Both the position numbers and the translations under genes were made by a program. The notes under the pieces were generated by a model that saw only the letters and a program-made list of their open reading frames with translations, did no database searches and was not told where the DNA came from. From Gracilibacillus salitolerans (lineage in GTDB: Bacteria > Bacillota > Bacilli > Bacillales > Amphibacillaceae): DNA of 64,000 nt. The stretch spans positions 434,001-498,000 of the forward strand of contig NZ_CP045915.1 in NCBI RefSeq assembly GCF_009650095.1, in the 5' to 3' direction. Each line of letters opens with the position of its first letter. The first letter of the stretch is position 1. Shown here in pieces: positions 56,705 to 64,000 of the stretch.

Positions 56705-58759
56705 TTGGACAGAAAAAGTGTCGTACAAAAACATAATCCTAGAATAGATCAAGTAGAATCATTAGCACCATTATCAATAGGTAATAGTCAGTTCGGTTTC
56801 AGTGTTGATTTTACAGGATTACAAACCTATCCCGAAATGTATGAAACACCTTTAGGTACCCAATCTAATTGGGGATGGCATTATAGCAGAGGTAAGCATC
56901 TTTACAGTGAAAATGATATAGAATACCAGACCTTCGATCATTACGGTCGTGAAATTCCATATCCTATGAAACCAGGAAATAAAGAAGAAGCTTATCATTG
57001 GCTGCGGCAAAATCCACATCGATTGCAACTTGGCCAAATTTCTTTTCAATTTCTAGCTGAGAATGAGCAGCTCATAGACATAAATGAAATAACTAATATT
57101 AATCAAGAGCTTGATCTTTGGTCCGGTATCATAACTAGTCGATATGAAGTGGATGGTGAAGAAGTTTTAGTAAAAACAGTTTGTGATCCAACCTCTGACG
57201 CAATTGGAGTTTACGTATCCTCTACATTATTACAAACGCGTAGAATACAGATCATACAGTCATTCCCATTGCCTGATGTTAGCCACAATACATGGGCTAA
57301 GGCGACTACTTTAAACTGGGATCATAAGGAAAGGCATCAAACTGTTGAATTGGACCATAACGATGATGTAGTAAATATAAAAAGAGTGATGGATGAGGAT
57401 AGTTATTATGTGCGATGGGGGAAAAATGGGGCAAGCTTTATACATCTAGACACCCATCAATATCAATTTGTTCCTCCGATGAACAAAACCGAGTACAGCT
57501 TTACAGTTTCATTTAGCCCTGAAAAAACAACAAACGTGAATTCAGTGGCAGATATGATGAAAGCTTCTCAACAATATTGGGGAGATTTTTGGCAAAAGGG
57601 TGCCTTTGTTTCCTTCGAGGGAAGTACTGACTTAAGAGCAAATGAGTTAGAGCGAAGAGTGATTTTATCCCAATATCTAACAGCCGTTCATAGTAGTGGG
57701 TCTATTCCACCACAGGAAACGGGATTGATGTACAATAGCTGGTTTGGCAAAGCACATCTAGAAATGCACTGGTGGCATAGTGCTCATTTTCCGCTTTGGG
57801 GTAAAGCTGATAAATTGAATAGAAGTTTACAATGGTATGCAACCATTTTACCCATAGCCAAAAAAATAGCTAGCAGGCAAGGATATCTAGGTGCAAGGTG
57901 GCCAAAGATGGTGGGAATCGATGGGGAGCAAAGTCCATCACCTGTAGCGCCCGGACTTATATGGCAGCAGCCGCATCCGATTATGTTAGCAGAATTACTT
58001 TACCGAGATAATAATTCTCTAACTATTCTTCATCAATATAAAGAAGTAGTATTTGAGTCGGCTGATTTTATGGCATCCTTTGCAAGTTGGAATGAGGAGG
58101 AAGAGGTATATGTTTTAGGTCCGCCGTTAATACCCGCCCAAGAATGCCACAGAATGGAGGATTCTAAAAATCCACCATATGAAATCGAATATTGGAAATA
58201 TGGTTTAGAAAAGGCAGTAAAATGGGCGGAAAGATTAGGGGTTGCTCCTAATGAAAAATGGCTTCACGTCGCCAATCATATAAAGCGACCTCGGGAAGAA
58301 GACGGTGTTTATTTAGCACATGAAAATGGTGACAATACATTCTCAGAAAAAAATCATGATCATCCTTCTATGGTGGCAGCATTAGGCATTCTTCCAGGAT
58401 CATTAATCAAGAGGGAAACAATGAAAAACACCTTATTTAAGGTGAAAGAAGAGTGGCGATGGGATACGGCCTGGGGCTGGGATTTCCCGATGTGTGCGAT
58501 GACTGCAGCTCGTTTAGGGGAAGCAGAACTTGCTATTGATTTTTTATTAATGGATGCAGTAAAAAATACGTATTTACCTAATGGACATAATTATCAACGA
58601 CCAGGGTTGACAGTCTACCTGCCTGGGAATGGCGGTCTTCTAATTGCTATAGCTATGATGATAGCAGGTTGGGATGGTCATGCAAATGAAGAATACCCAG
58701 GATTCCCTAAAAATGGGGAATGGAATATTCAGGCGGAAGGTTTTCAAACCTATATTTAG
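56705..58759 (+). CDS. Six-hairpin glycosidase-like enzyme
   Basis: 684 residues, cytoplasmic (no signal). An N-terminal beta-rich region (about 1-290) precedes an alpha-helical part with aromatic and acidic motifs typical of (alpha/alpha)6 hydrolases: WFGKAHLEMHWWHSAHFPLWG, WPKMVGIDGEQSP, EIEYWKYGLEKAVKW and DTAWGWDFPMCAMTAARLG. The WFGKAHLEMHWWH motif resembles GH65/GH95-type barrels. TTG 56705 follows GGGGAGG. I cannot name the substrate. Together with the GH95-like enzyme it probably trims imported oligosaccharides. It overlaps no gene but almost abuts the AraC sensor. Confidence 0.65.
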   Translation: MDRKSVVQKHNPRIDQVESLAPLSIGNSQFGFSVDFTGLQTYPEMYETPLGTQSNWGWHYSRGKHLYSENDIEYQTFDHYGREIPYPMKPGNKEEAYHWLRQNPHRLQLGQISFQFLAENEQLIDINEITNINQELDLWSGIITSRYEVDGEEVLVKTVCDPTSDAIGVYVSSTLLQTRRIQIIQSFPLPDVSHNTWAKATTLNWDHKERHQTVELDHNDDVVNIKRVMDEDSYYVRWGKNGASFIHLDTHQYQFVPPMNKTEYSFTVSFSPEKTTNVNSVADMMKASQQYWGDFWQKGAFVSFEGSTDLRANELERRVILSQYLTAVHSSGSIPPQETGLMYNSWFGKAHLEMHWWHSAHFPLWGKADKLNRSLQWYATILPIAKKIASRQGYLGARWPKMVGIDGEQSPSPVAPGLIWQQPHPIMLAELLYRDNNSLTILHQYKEVVFESADFMASFASWNEEEEVYVLGPPLIPAQECHRMEDSKNPPYEIEYWKYGLEKAVKWAERLGVAPNEKWLHVANHIKRPREEDGVYLAHENGDNTFSEKNHDHPSMVAALGILPGSLIKRETMKNTLFKVKEEWRWDTAWGWDFPMCAMTAARLGEAELAIDFLLMDAVKNTYLPNGHNYQRPGLTVYLPGNGGLLIAIAMMIAGWDGHANEEYPGFPKNGEWNIQAEGFQTYI

Positions 58760-58785
58760 CGCTTTGGTTAAAGGAGGACAATGAT

Positions 58786-61179
58786 TTGTTTGATAATGTC
58801 GCCGATCGCAACAAGCTTATCTTACAATACCCAGCCTCGTGGTGGAGAAATATGTGGCGAGAGGCACTACCATCAGGGAACGGCGAAATAGGAGCAGCAG
58901 TCTATGGTGCAATAAAAAAAGAGACGATTTTAATTAATCACTCCGGGTTATGGCATATGGGTGTGAAAGGGGAATTGCCTGATGTCAATCAATCATTAAC
59001 AGAGACACGAGCATTAATGAATGAGGGGAAATTCCAAGAAGCGAATTGGCACTTAACGAATGAAGTGAAAAAACAAGGCTATTTTTCCAAATTAGCTTGT
59101 CCGCTACCACTCGTTGATTTGCAACTGGAAATGCCTTGTGATCAGGGATTTAGCCAGTATAGTAGAGGTATTAACATGGAAACGGGAGAAGTCAGTGTCA
59201 CATGGTCTGAAAATGATACAACGTTTACGAGAGATCTATTTGTATCCCGGTCTGATCATCTGATCGTTTATAAAGTTAGTTCCAATAACGCGAACGCTAT
59301 TGATGCGGTATTAGATTTTTCCTTACATCCAACTCATTCGCCGAACATGAAAGAAAGACACGATGAGTTATCTGGTACAGTGGAAGCTCACACCAAAGAT
59401 AACTTCCTATTCTATAAAGCTACGAATGAGGATCATACAGATTTCGGGGCAGTTGCCAGAGTGATAGCGGAGGATGGGGAGGTGCATGCAGATCAAGGGA
59501 AAGTCCGATGTACTAATGCTAATAGTCTATTAGTACTCGTAAAAGTTTTTGTCAAAGCAAGTAGCTCGATACAATGGCCCATATTAAAAGTAGAGTTAAG
59601 TGAAATCAATGCAAACTATCAGCAATTATTAGATGAACACCTAAAAATATATCAGCCATTGTATTTTTCCTCGACGTTACAATTAACAGATGATAAAGAG
59701 GAATGGCCAAATGAAGCATTACTTTTACAAGCATATAAAGAGAAAGCTCCAGTAAGACTCTATGAAAAATTATGGTCCTTTGGAAGATATTTATTTATTT
59801 CCGGTACAAAAGTGGATGGTCAACCTTTTTCTATGTATGGATTATGGCATGGAGACTATCATTTAATGTGGAGTCACCGAATGGCCAATGAAAATATTCA
59901 AATGATGTATTGGCATAGTTCTGTAGGTGGTTTGTCGGAATTCGACCTTTCCTTAATCGATTACTATGAAAGTTTAATGGATGATTTTCGAGATAATGCG
60001 AAGAAGTTATTTGGATGTCGAGGAATTTATATACCTGCTGGGACAACACCTGGTATCGGCAAGCCGAATCAATTGGTACCAGTTATTATGAATTGGACTT
60101 CTGCTGCTGGGTGGTTAGCACAGCATTTTTATCAATATTATCAATTTAGTGGTGATGAAAAGTATTTAAAGGAAAAGGCATTACCATTTATGAAAGAGGT
60201 AGCAACGTTTTATCAGGATTTTTTAGAGTTAGGAGAGGATGGCTACTATCAGTATTATCCTTCGGTATCACCAGAGAATACTCCAGCGAATTTCATGCCC
60301 AAAAGTAGTAAGCCTGTTGCCCATCCAATGCCAACAGCGATAAATGCTACGATGGATTTCGCAGTGATGAAGGAAGTACTTACTAATCTAATAGAAGGTA
60401 GTTCAATAGTTTCGATGTATCAACAGTATCTGCCTGTATGGGAAGAAATGCTCGAGAGGATTCCGTCCTATCAATTGAATCAAGATGGGGGAATCAGGGA
60501 ATGGATGAGCGATTTATTTGAAGACAATGATGAACATAGGCATCTGTCACATATTTATCCTGTGTTCCCTGGACAGGAGTTAGTAAAAGAAAAAGAAGAG
60601 GTGTTGTTTGAGGCTTTTCGAAAAGCAGTCCAAAAAAGGAAACTAGGAGCTCAAACAAGCTGGTCCTTTGCTCATATGGCGAGTATTTATGCCCGATTGC
60701 AAGATGCGAGTAAGGCGCGTACTTGTCTTGATCATTTGATGCGTTCATGTTTGTTAAATAACTTTTATACGGTTCATAATGATTGGCGTAATATGGGCTT
60801 AACGATGGAAATCGAGTCCGCACCAGTGCAAATGGATGCCAATTTGGGGATAGTAAATGCTATTCAGGAAATGTTGATGTATGTGTCACCGACAATGATT
60901 AGGCTCTTGCCAGCATTACCGGATGAATGGACGACAGGGAAGGTAGATACCTTTCACTTTTGTACTGGGACAATAAGCTTCCGTTGGGATTTGAGAAAGG
61001 ATAGATTTTCGGCTGTAATAAAGGCGGATCAAGATACAAATATCCTACTTTGCTTACCTTCATACTTTTTGGATTATGAATGGAAAGGAGTATGTGAGGT
61101 AGCGCAAGCTGACTTAGAAAAAAAGAATTATCAGATTAAAATGGCAGCACAGCAAACCTTAGAGATTGGTTCTAAATAG
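58786..61179 (+). CDS. GH95-like glycoside hydrolase
   Basis: 797 residues, no signal peptide. The N terminus PASWWRNMWREALPSGNGEIGAAVYG matches the conserved GH95 opening; the (alpha/alpha)6 part shows SMYGLWHGDYHLMWSHRMANENIQMMYW, DGGIREWMSDLFEDNDEHRHLSHIYPVFPG and QTSWSFAHMASIYARL, all GH95-type. Known GH95 enzymes are 1,2-alpha-L-fucosidases or alpha-L-galactosidases. TTG 58786 sits 8 bases after AAGGAGG; an ATG at 58720 inside the previous gene has no binding site. Cytoplasmic action on imported oligosaccharides is inferred. Confidence 0.8.
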   Translation: MFDNVADRNKLILQYPASWWRNMWREALPSGNGEIGAAVYGAIKKETILINHSGLWHMGVKGELPDVNQSLTETRALMNEGKFQEANWHLTNEVKKQGYFSKLACPLPLVDLQLEMPCDQGFSQYSRGINMETGEVSVTWSENDTTFTRDLFVSRSDHLIVYKVSSNNANAIDAVLDFSLHPTHSPNMKERHDELSGTVEAHTKDNFLFYKATNEDHTDFGAVARVIAEDGEVHADQGKVRCTNANSLLVLVKVFVKASSSIQWPILKVELSEINANYQQLLDEHLKIYQPLYFSSTLQLTDDKEEWPNEALLLQAYKEKAPVRLYEKLWSFGRYLFISGTKVDGQPFSMYGLWHGDYHLMWSHRMANENIQMMYWHSSVGGLSEFDLSLIDYYESLMDDFRDNAKKLFGCRGIYIPAGTTPGIGKPNQLVPVIMNWTSAAGWLAQHFYQYYQFSGDEKYLKEKALPFMKEVATFYQDFLELGEDGYYQYYPSVSPENTPANFMPKSSKPVAHPMPTAINATMDFAVMKEVLTNLIEGSSIVSMYQQYLPVWEEMLERIPSYQLNQDGGIREWMSDLFEDNDEHRHLSHIYPVFPGQELVKEKEEVLFEAFRKAVQKRKLGAQTSWSFAHMASIYARLQDASKARTCLDHLMRSCLLNNFYTVHNDWRNMGLTMEIESAPVQMDANLGIVNAIQEMLMYVSPTMIRLLPALPDEWTTGKVDTFHFCTGTISFRWDLRKDRFSAVIKADQDTNILLCLPSYFLDYEWKGVCEVAQADLEKKNYQIKMAAQQTLEIGSK

Positions 61180-61192
61180 AAGGGTGATGCAT

Positions 61193-61882
61193 ATGCAAAA
61201 TTCAGGAGTAATGGGTAGATTTTACGTAATTGCGGATTGGGTGTATAAATTTTCTTTTGCTAATATTATTTGGATGGTATGTAATATTCCTATTATTTTT
61301 ATTCTGGTTAATCTTTTATTAGCAGATGAAATAGCTGTTATATTAGTATTATTCGGGATGATGTTATTGTTATCACCTTTTATGTTTTTTCCATCTACAG
61401 TTGCTTTATTTGCGATTGTGAATCAATTTATCCAGAAAGAAGATGTCAAACTCTTGAGTGATTTTTGGGGTTATTATAGGAGAAATTATAAAAAAAGCAT
61501 GAAAATAGGTGTGATATTTACTATTTTCTGGACTGTTCTAATAATAGATTTTTTCTATATGATGAGGTTAGGAAATGTCATTATGCAATATGTCTTTATA
61601 GTTCTTGGATTTTTTGCATTTGTTTATAATCTACATGTTTGCTCTGGTGCTATATATATAGATGCAAAAATGCGCGACTTATTCAAACAAGTAGCCGTTA
61701 TCATGTTTGGCCATCCGATTCTATCCATGTCACTAGGACTGATTAGTCTCACCTTTCTTTATCTGATCACGCAATGGTTAACATTTCTCTTACCTTTATT
61801 TTTAGGTTCCATTTTAGTATTTTTAGCACTGCTTGTTTTTATGAAGATTCATCCGAGTTCGCTAAAGTTAGAAAAGCACTGA
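61193..61882 (+). CDS. YesL-like DUF624 membrane protein
   Basis: 229-residue membrane protein with five or six TM helices, of the DUF624/YesL family that regularly accompanies LplB/YtcP importers, for example in the B. subtilis yes rhamnogalacturonan cluster. The opening FYVIADWVYKFSFANIIWMVCNIPI is typical. Function unknown. ATG 61193 is 8 bases after AGAAGGG; ATG 61187 is an alternative. Last gene of the locus, convergent with the ABC-F gene. Confidence 0.85.
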   Translation: MQNSGVMGRFYVIADWVYKFSFANIIWMVCNIPIIFILVNLLLADEIAVILVLFGMMLLLSPFMFFPSTVALFAIVNQFIQKEDVKLLSDFWGYYRRNYKKSMKIGVIFTIFWTVLIIDFFYMMRLGNVIMQYVFIVLGFFAFVYNLHVCSGAIYIDAKMRDLFKQVAVIMFGHPILSMSLGLISLTFLYLITQWLTFLLPLFLGSILVFLALLVFMKIHPSSLKLEKH

Positions 61883-61906
61883 TCATGTTAGTGATCAGTG
61901 CTTTTT
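61872..61906. terminator. Bidirectional terminator between convergent genes
   Basis: AAAAGCACTGATCA (61872-61885) pairs perfectly with TGATCAGTGCTTTT (61892-61905). It serves both the yesL-like gene and the ABC-F gene, overlapping both coding ends. Confidence 0.9.
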
Positions 61907-63465
61907 GATAATTGTTGCTTTTCCTTTAGTAATTGTTGAAATTCTTTTTCAAGCTCTTCTGATGGTGCAATACTTAACCGGCTTAATACATCTGTTATTT
62001 TAGTCTCTAGTATCAGTAACTTTTCTTCCCGGTCATCCTTAACAGATGTCTGTTCTCTGTTTTTGAATTGCTGGTAGCTTCCTTCAAAATAGTTGATATG
62101 TTGTTCTTCGATGGAGATAATCTTTGTTGCTATCTTTTCCACAAACCTTCGATCATGTGAAACGAAAATGACTGTACCTTCGTATTCCATCAGCAATTTT
62201 TCCAGAGCTTCCATTGCTTCTAAGTCTAAGAAGTTGGTCGGTTCATCTAAGACTAATGTATTGTTGTTACTAAGGAATAACTTTGCCAGTGTTACTTTGA
62301 CACGTTCGCCACCACTTAGTACGCCAATTTTCTTATGGACCTGATCGCGATAAAAATGGAGCCTGGCAAGTACCGTCCGAATCAATGTTTCGTTATGAAT
62401 CGAGCCTTCCTGAACATTTTCCAGAATCGAAAGTTTTGGATCCAAAATTGATAGGTCTTGTTTAAAATAGGCTATTTTGCAGGCGGTAGAAAGATGGCCA
62501 CCTTTTTCTTCTTTGATTAGTTTACGGATTAGGGTTGTTTTGCCACTTCCGTTAGCTCCAATAATAGCGAGCTTATCACCACCTTTAATAAGAAAATTTG
62601 CTTTATTCCAAAGGTGTTGATCGCCTATATTACCGTCTAGATTCTCCACTCGAATCAGGACTTTGCCAGTTAATTTTTCTTGATTCGGCAAATCCATTTT
62701 TATCGGGGATTCTTCAAAGGGTTTCTCTACTTTTTCAAGCTTTTCCAATCGGGTTTCAATTGATTTGGCCGTTTGCTGGAGTTTCTTTTGTTTTTTAGCA
62801 AAGTAAGGCTTTGCCCCCGTTATTTTTGCTTCGGAAGCACTAGTCTTCTTTGGCTTTTTAGTAGCTCTCTCCGCTTTTTCCGACTTCAATGTTAAAGCTC
62901 TTTCTAATTGCTGCTTTTTGGTTTGGTAATTTTCATATTCCTGTTGATACTGGCGTGCTTCCTGCTCTTTTTGTTTTTTGTATTGCTGGTAATTTCCTTT
63001 ATATTCATGTAGCTTTCCTTGATCGATTTCCCATATCCTGTTGCAGGTTGCATCTAAAAATGCTCTGTCATGTGACACAACAACATATGCCCCCTGCCAA
63101 TGCTTTAACGTATTTTCCACCCAGTCGATATGGTTGGTGTCTAAGTGTGTGGTAGGTTCATCTGCTAACAAAATACTGCTTTGATTGGAGAATGCTTTCT
63201 GGATATAGTCTTGTGTTATTTCACCACCACTCTTATGACCATCAGGAGCCTTTAATTGAGGCAAGAGATGTACGGTTCCATAGTGCTTGACATTTCCTTT
63301 CTCTGGTAGCAATTTTCCTGCCAGGGTGTGTAATAAGGTTGTTTTTCCGGTTCCATTTTTTCCAACAAGACCAATTCGTTCTCCTTCGTATATTTCAAGT
63401 AAATCAATTTCTAATAGCGTCTTAGCTTCTACAGAGATTGTAAGGTCACTCGCTTGTAATAACAT
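61888..63465 (-). CDS. ABC-F ribosome-protection-type ATPase (Vga/VmlR/ExpZ-like)
   Basis: 525-residue soluble protein with two ABC domains and no TM helices. Domain 1: Walker A GKNGTGKTT (about 35-43), variant signature KSGGE, Walker B ILLADEPTTHLD. Domain 2: GANGSGKTT, LSGGERVKVTLAK, VLDEPTNFLD. Between them is a charged helical linker (about 165-255) that in ABC-F resistance proteins reaches toward the peptidyl transferase centre. The shortened first domain fits antibiotic-resistance ABC-F types (macrolide, lincosamide, streptogramin, pleuromutilin) more than housekeeping EttA types. Preceded by a leader peptide and attenuator, which supports drug-induced expression. Confidence 0.87.
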   Translation of the reverse strand: MLLQASDLTISVEAKTLLEIDLLEIYEGERIGLVGKNGTGKTTLLHTLAGKLLPEKGNVKHYGTVHLLPQLKAPDGHKSGGEITQDYIQKAFSNQSSILLADEPTTHLDTNHIDWVENTLKHWQGAYVVVSHDRAFLDATCNRIWEIDQGKLHEYKGNYQQYKKQKEQEARQYQQEYENYQTKKQQLERALTLKSEKAERATKKPKKTSASEAKITGAKPYFAKKQKKLQQTAKSIETRLEKLEKVEKPFEESPIKMDLPNQEKLTGKVLIRVENLDGNIGDQHLWNKANFLIKGGDKLAIIGANGSGKTTLIRKLIKEEKGGHLSTACKIAYFKQDLSILDPKLSILENVQEGSIHNETLIRTVLARLHFYRDQVHKKIGVLSGGERVKVTLAKLFLSNNNTLVLDEPTNFLDLEAMEALEKLLMEYEGTVIFVSHDRRFVEKIATKIISIEEQHINYFEGSYQQFKNREQTSVKDDREEKLLILETKITDVLSRLSIAPSEELEKEFQQLLKEKQQLSKSTDH

Positions 63466-63501
63466 AAGGCTATCGCTCCATTTTTGTTCGGAGACAATAA
63501 A

Positions 63502-63533
63502 AAGCCTCCTTATTCGTATTCAGAATAGGAGGC
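63502..63533 (-). terminator. Attenuator terminator before the ABC-F gene
   Basis: On the minus strand GCCTCCTATTC (63533 down to 63523) pairs with GAATAAGGAGGC (63515 down to 63504), then a T run. It lies 36 bases before the ABC-F start, between promoter and gene, so most transcripts should stop here unless it is prevented from forming. Confidence 0.8.
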
Positions 63534-63616
63534 AATACCGTTAAGAAAGGCAGATGTGTAATAAGGGGAATGATTGCATTATTCCTCTTCCATAAGCCGG
63601 TCAATTAGTATGAATC

Positions 63617-63655
63617 CTATCCTGAATATTCTGCATAAAGACATACGTATCCCAT
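63617..63655 (-). CDS. Leader peptide of the ABC-F gene
   Basis: Twelve-codon frame MGYVCLYAEYSG then TAG, between the promoter and the attenuator. Its last codons form CAGGATAGGA (63624 down to 63615), which can pair with TCCTATTCTG, the 5' arm of the terminator. An earlier TCCTATTCTC (63699 down to 63690) can pair with the same segment. A ribosome stalled on this frame could thus shift the 1:2/3:4 fold to 2:3 antitermination. The ribosome binding site is weak, and a shorter MKL frame lies further upstream. Confidence 0.5.
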   Translation of the reverse strand: MGYVCLYAEYSG

Positions 63656-63747
63656 AGTGGAATGATTATCTTTATGAAAATATGATGAGAGAATAGGATT
63701 ATAACTTCATTGGCCCAAGGCTCACCCTTTCGATTTTATTTAAACAA

Positions 63748-63776
63748 AGTGTACAAAAACAGAAGTAAGAAGTCAA
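63748..63776 (-). promoter_or_regulatory. Promoter of the ABC-F leader
   Basis: On the minus strand TTGACT (63776-63771), 17-base spacer, TACACT (63753-63748). Gives a leader of about 275 nt. Confidence 0.75.
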
Positions 63777-63941
63777 TAGATAATACGACAGGATATAAAA
63801 ATTATAGAGAAGGTTAGCACGTGAAGAAATTCGTTACTATTCAAATTGCACCATAAACCGGCAATGGTTATTCCCCTCTGTTTTACATTGCACTCTCTCC
63901 ACACTCTCTGTACCTAATACGTTCTTAAACATGCTTGTTTC

Positions 63942-63977
63942 GCAGTGGCAGGCAATATGAAATTCATTTGCCACTGC
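63942..63977. terminator. Hairpin near the right edge
   Basis: GCAGTGGCA (63942-63950) pairs perfectly with TGCCACTGC (63969-63977), with T or A runs beyond the right arm. Probably a terminator for whichever gene lies beyond the window; no coding sequence is seen in 63777-64000 apart from an 11-codon GTG frame at 63821 that I do not support. Confidence 0.4.
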
Positions 63978-64000
63978 AAAAATAGGGCAATTGTATTCGA

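Overview
The window is a low-GC Gram-positive chromosome segment. AAGGAGG-type ribosome binding sites, TTG/GTG starts, CcpA-type cre sites, a T-box leader, a DinR/LexA-type box, YesMN/LplB/YtcP-type sugar systems and very acidic extracellular lipoproteins point to a Bacillaceae member, probably a halophilic or alkaliphilic plant-polysaccharide degrader (Gracilibacillus/Amphibacillus-like; the genus is inference).

Layout. 1-2.8 kb: mobile debris, with two overlapping tyrosine recombinases (probably the last two genes of a recombinase-in-trio element, the second frameshifted in a T7 run), a palindrome-rich element end, and an IS66 transposase remnant with its right terminal repeat. 2.8-7.6 kb: AraC regulator, divergent GH2 beta-galactosidase, then a collapsed locus where a GH43 start and a GH31 tail are joined at an 11-G run. 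8.2-16.6 kb: membrane AraC sensor-regulator, a CUT1-like importer (two permeases and a lipoprotein) behind a cre site, and an MFS sugar porter. 17.3-22.5 kb: CtaG/DUF2243 pair; a YtrA-type GntR/ABC operon; PadR plus membrane protein. 22.6-29.5 kb: CAP-domain secreted protein, a small SOS-box-controlled membrane peptide with a convergent antisense RNA (candidate type I toxin-antitoxin), TraB-like protein, a TIGR01777-type epimerase, pncB-nadE, and a 51-bp tandem hairpin array. 29.7-39.4 kb: ring-cleaving dioxygenase, a secreted ThuA/GATase-like protein, a Phn-type ABC importer, a T-box-controlled MFS exporter, and an RlmA-type methyltransferase. 39.5-48 kb: sugar-binding protein, YesM/YesN two-component system and a ChvE-GguAB-type monosaccharide importer. 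49-61.9 kb: a second CUT1-like importer with tandemly duplicated binding lipoproteins, an AraC sensor-regulator, a six-hairpin glycosidase-like enzyme, a GH95-like glycosidase and a YesL protein, which looks like one oligosaccharide-utilisation locus. 61.9-64 kb: ABC-F ribosome-protection-type gene (minus strand) behind a leader peptide/attenuator.

Intergenic space is rich in two families of structured repeats. Family A is a three-stem nested hairpin whose stems change by compensating substitutions while loops stay conserved. Family B is about 155 bp with several hairpins; one copy sits inside one arm of a recent tandem duplication and is absent from the other, which suggests it is mobile. 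The most novel-looking items are the SOS-boxed toxin/antisense locus, the two repeat families, the attenuator and the tandem hairpin array.
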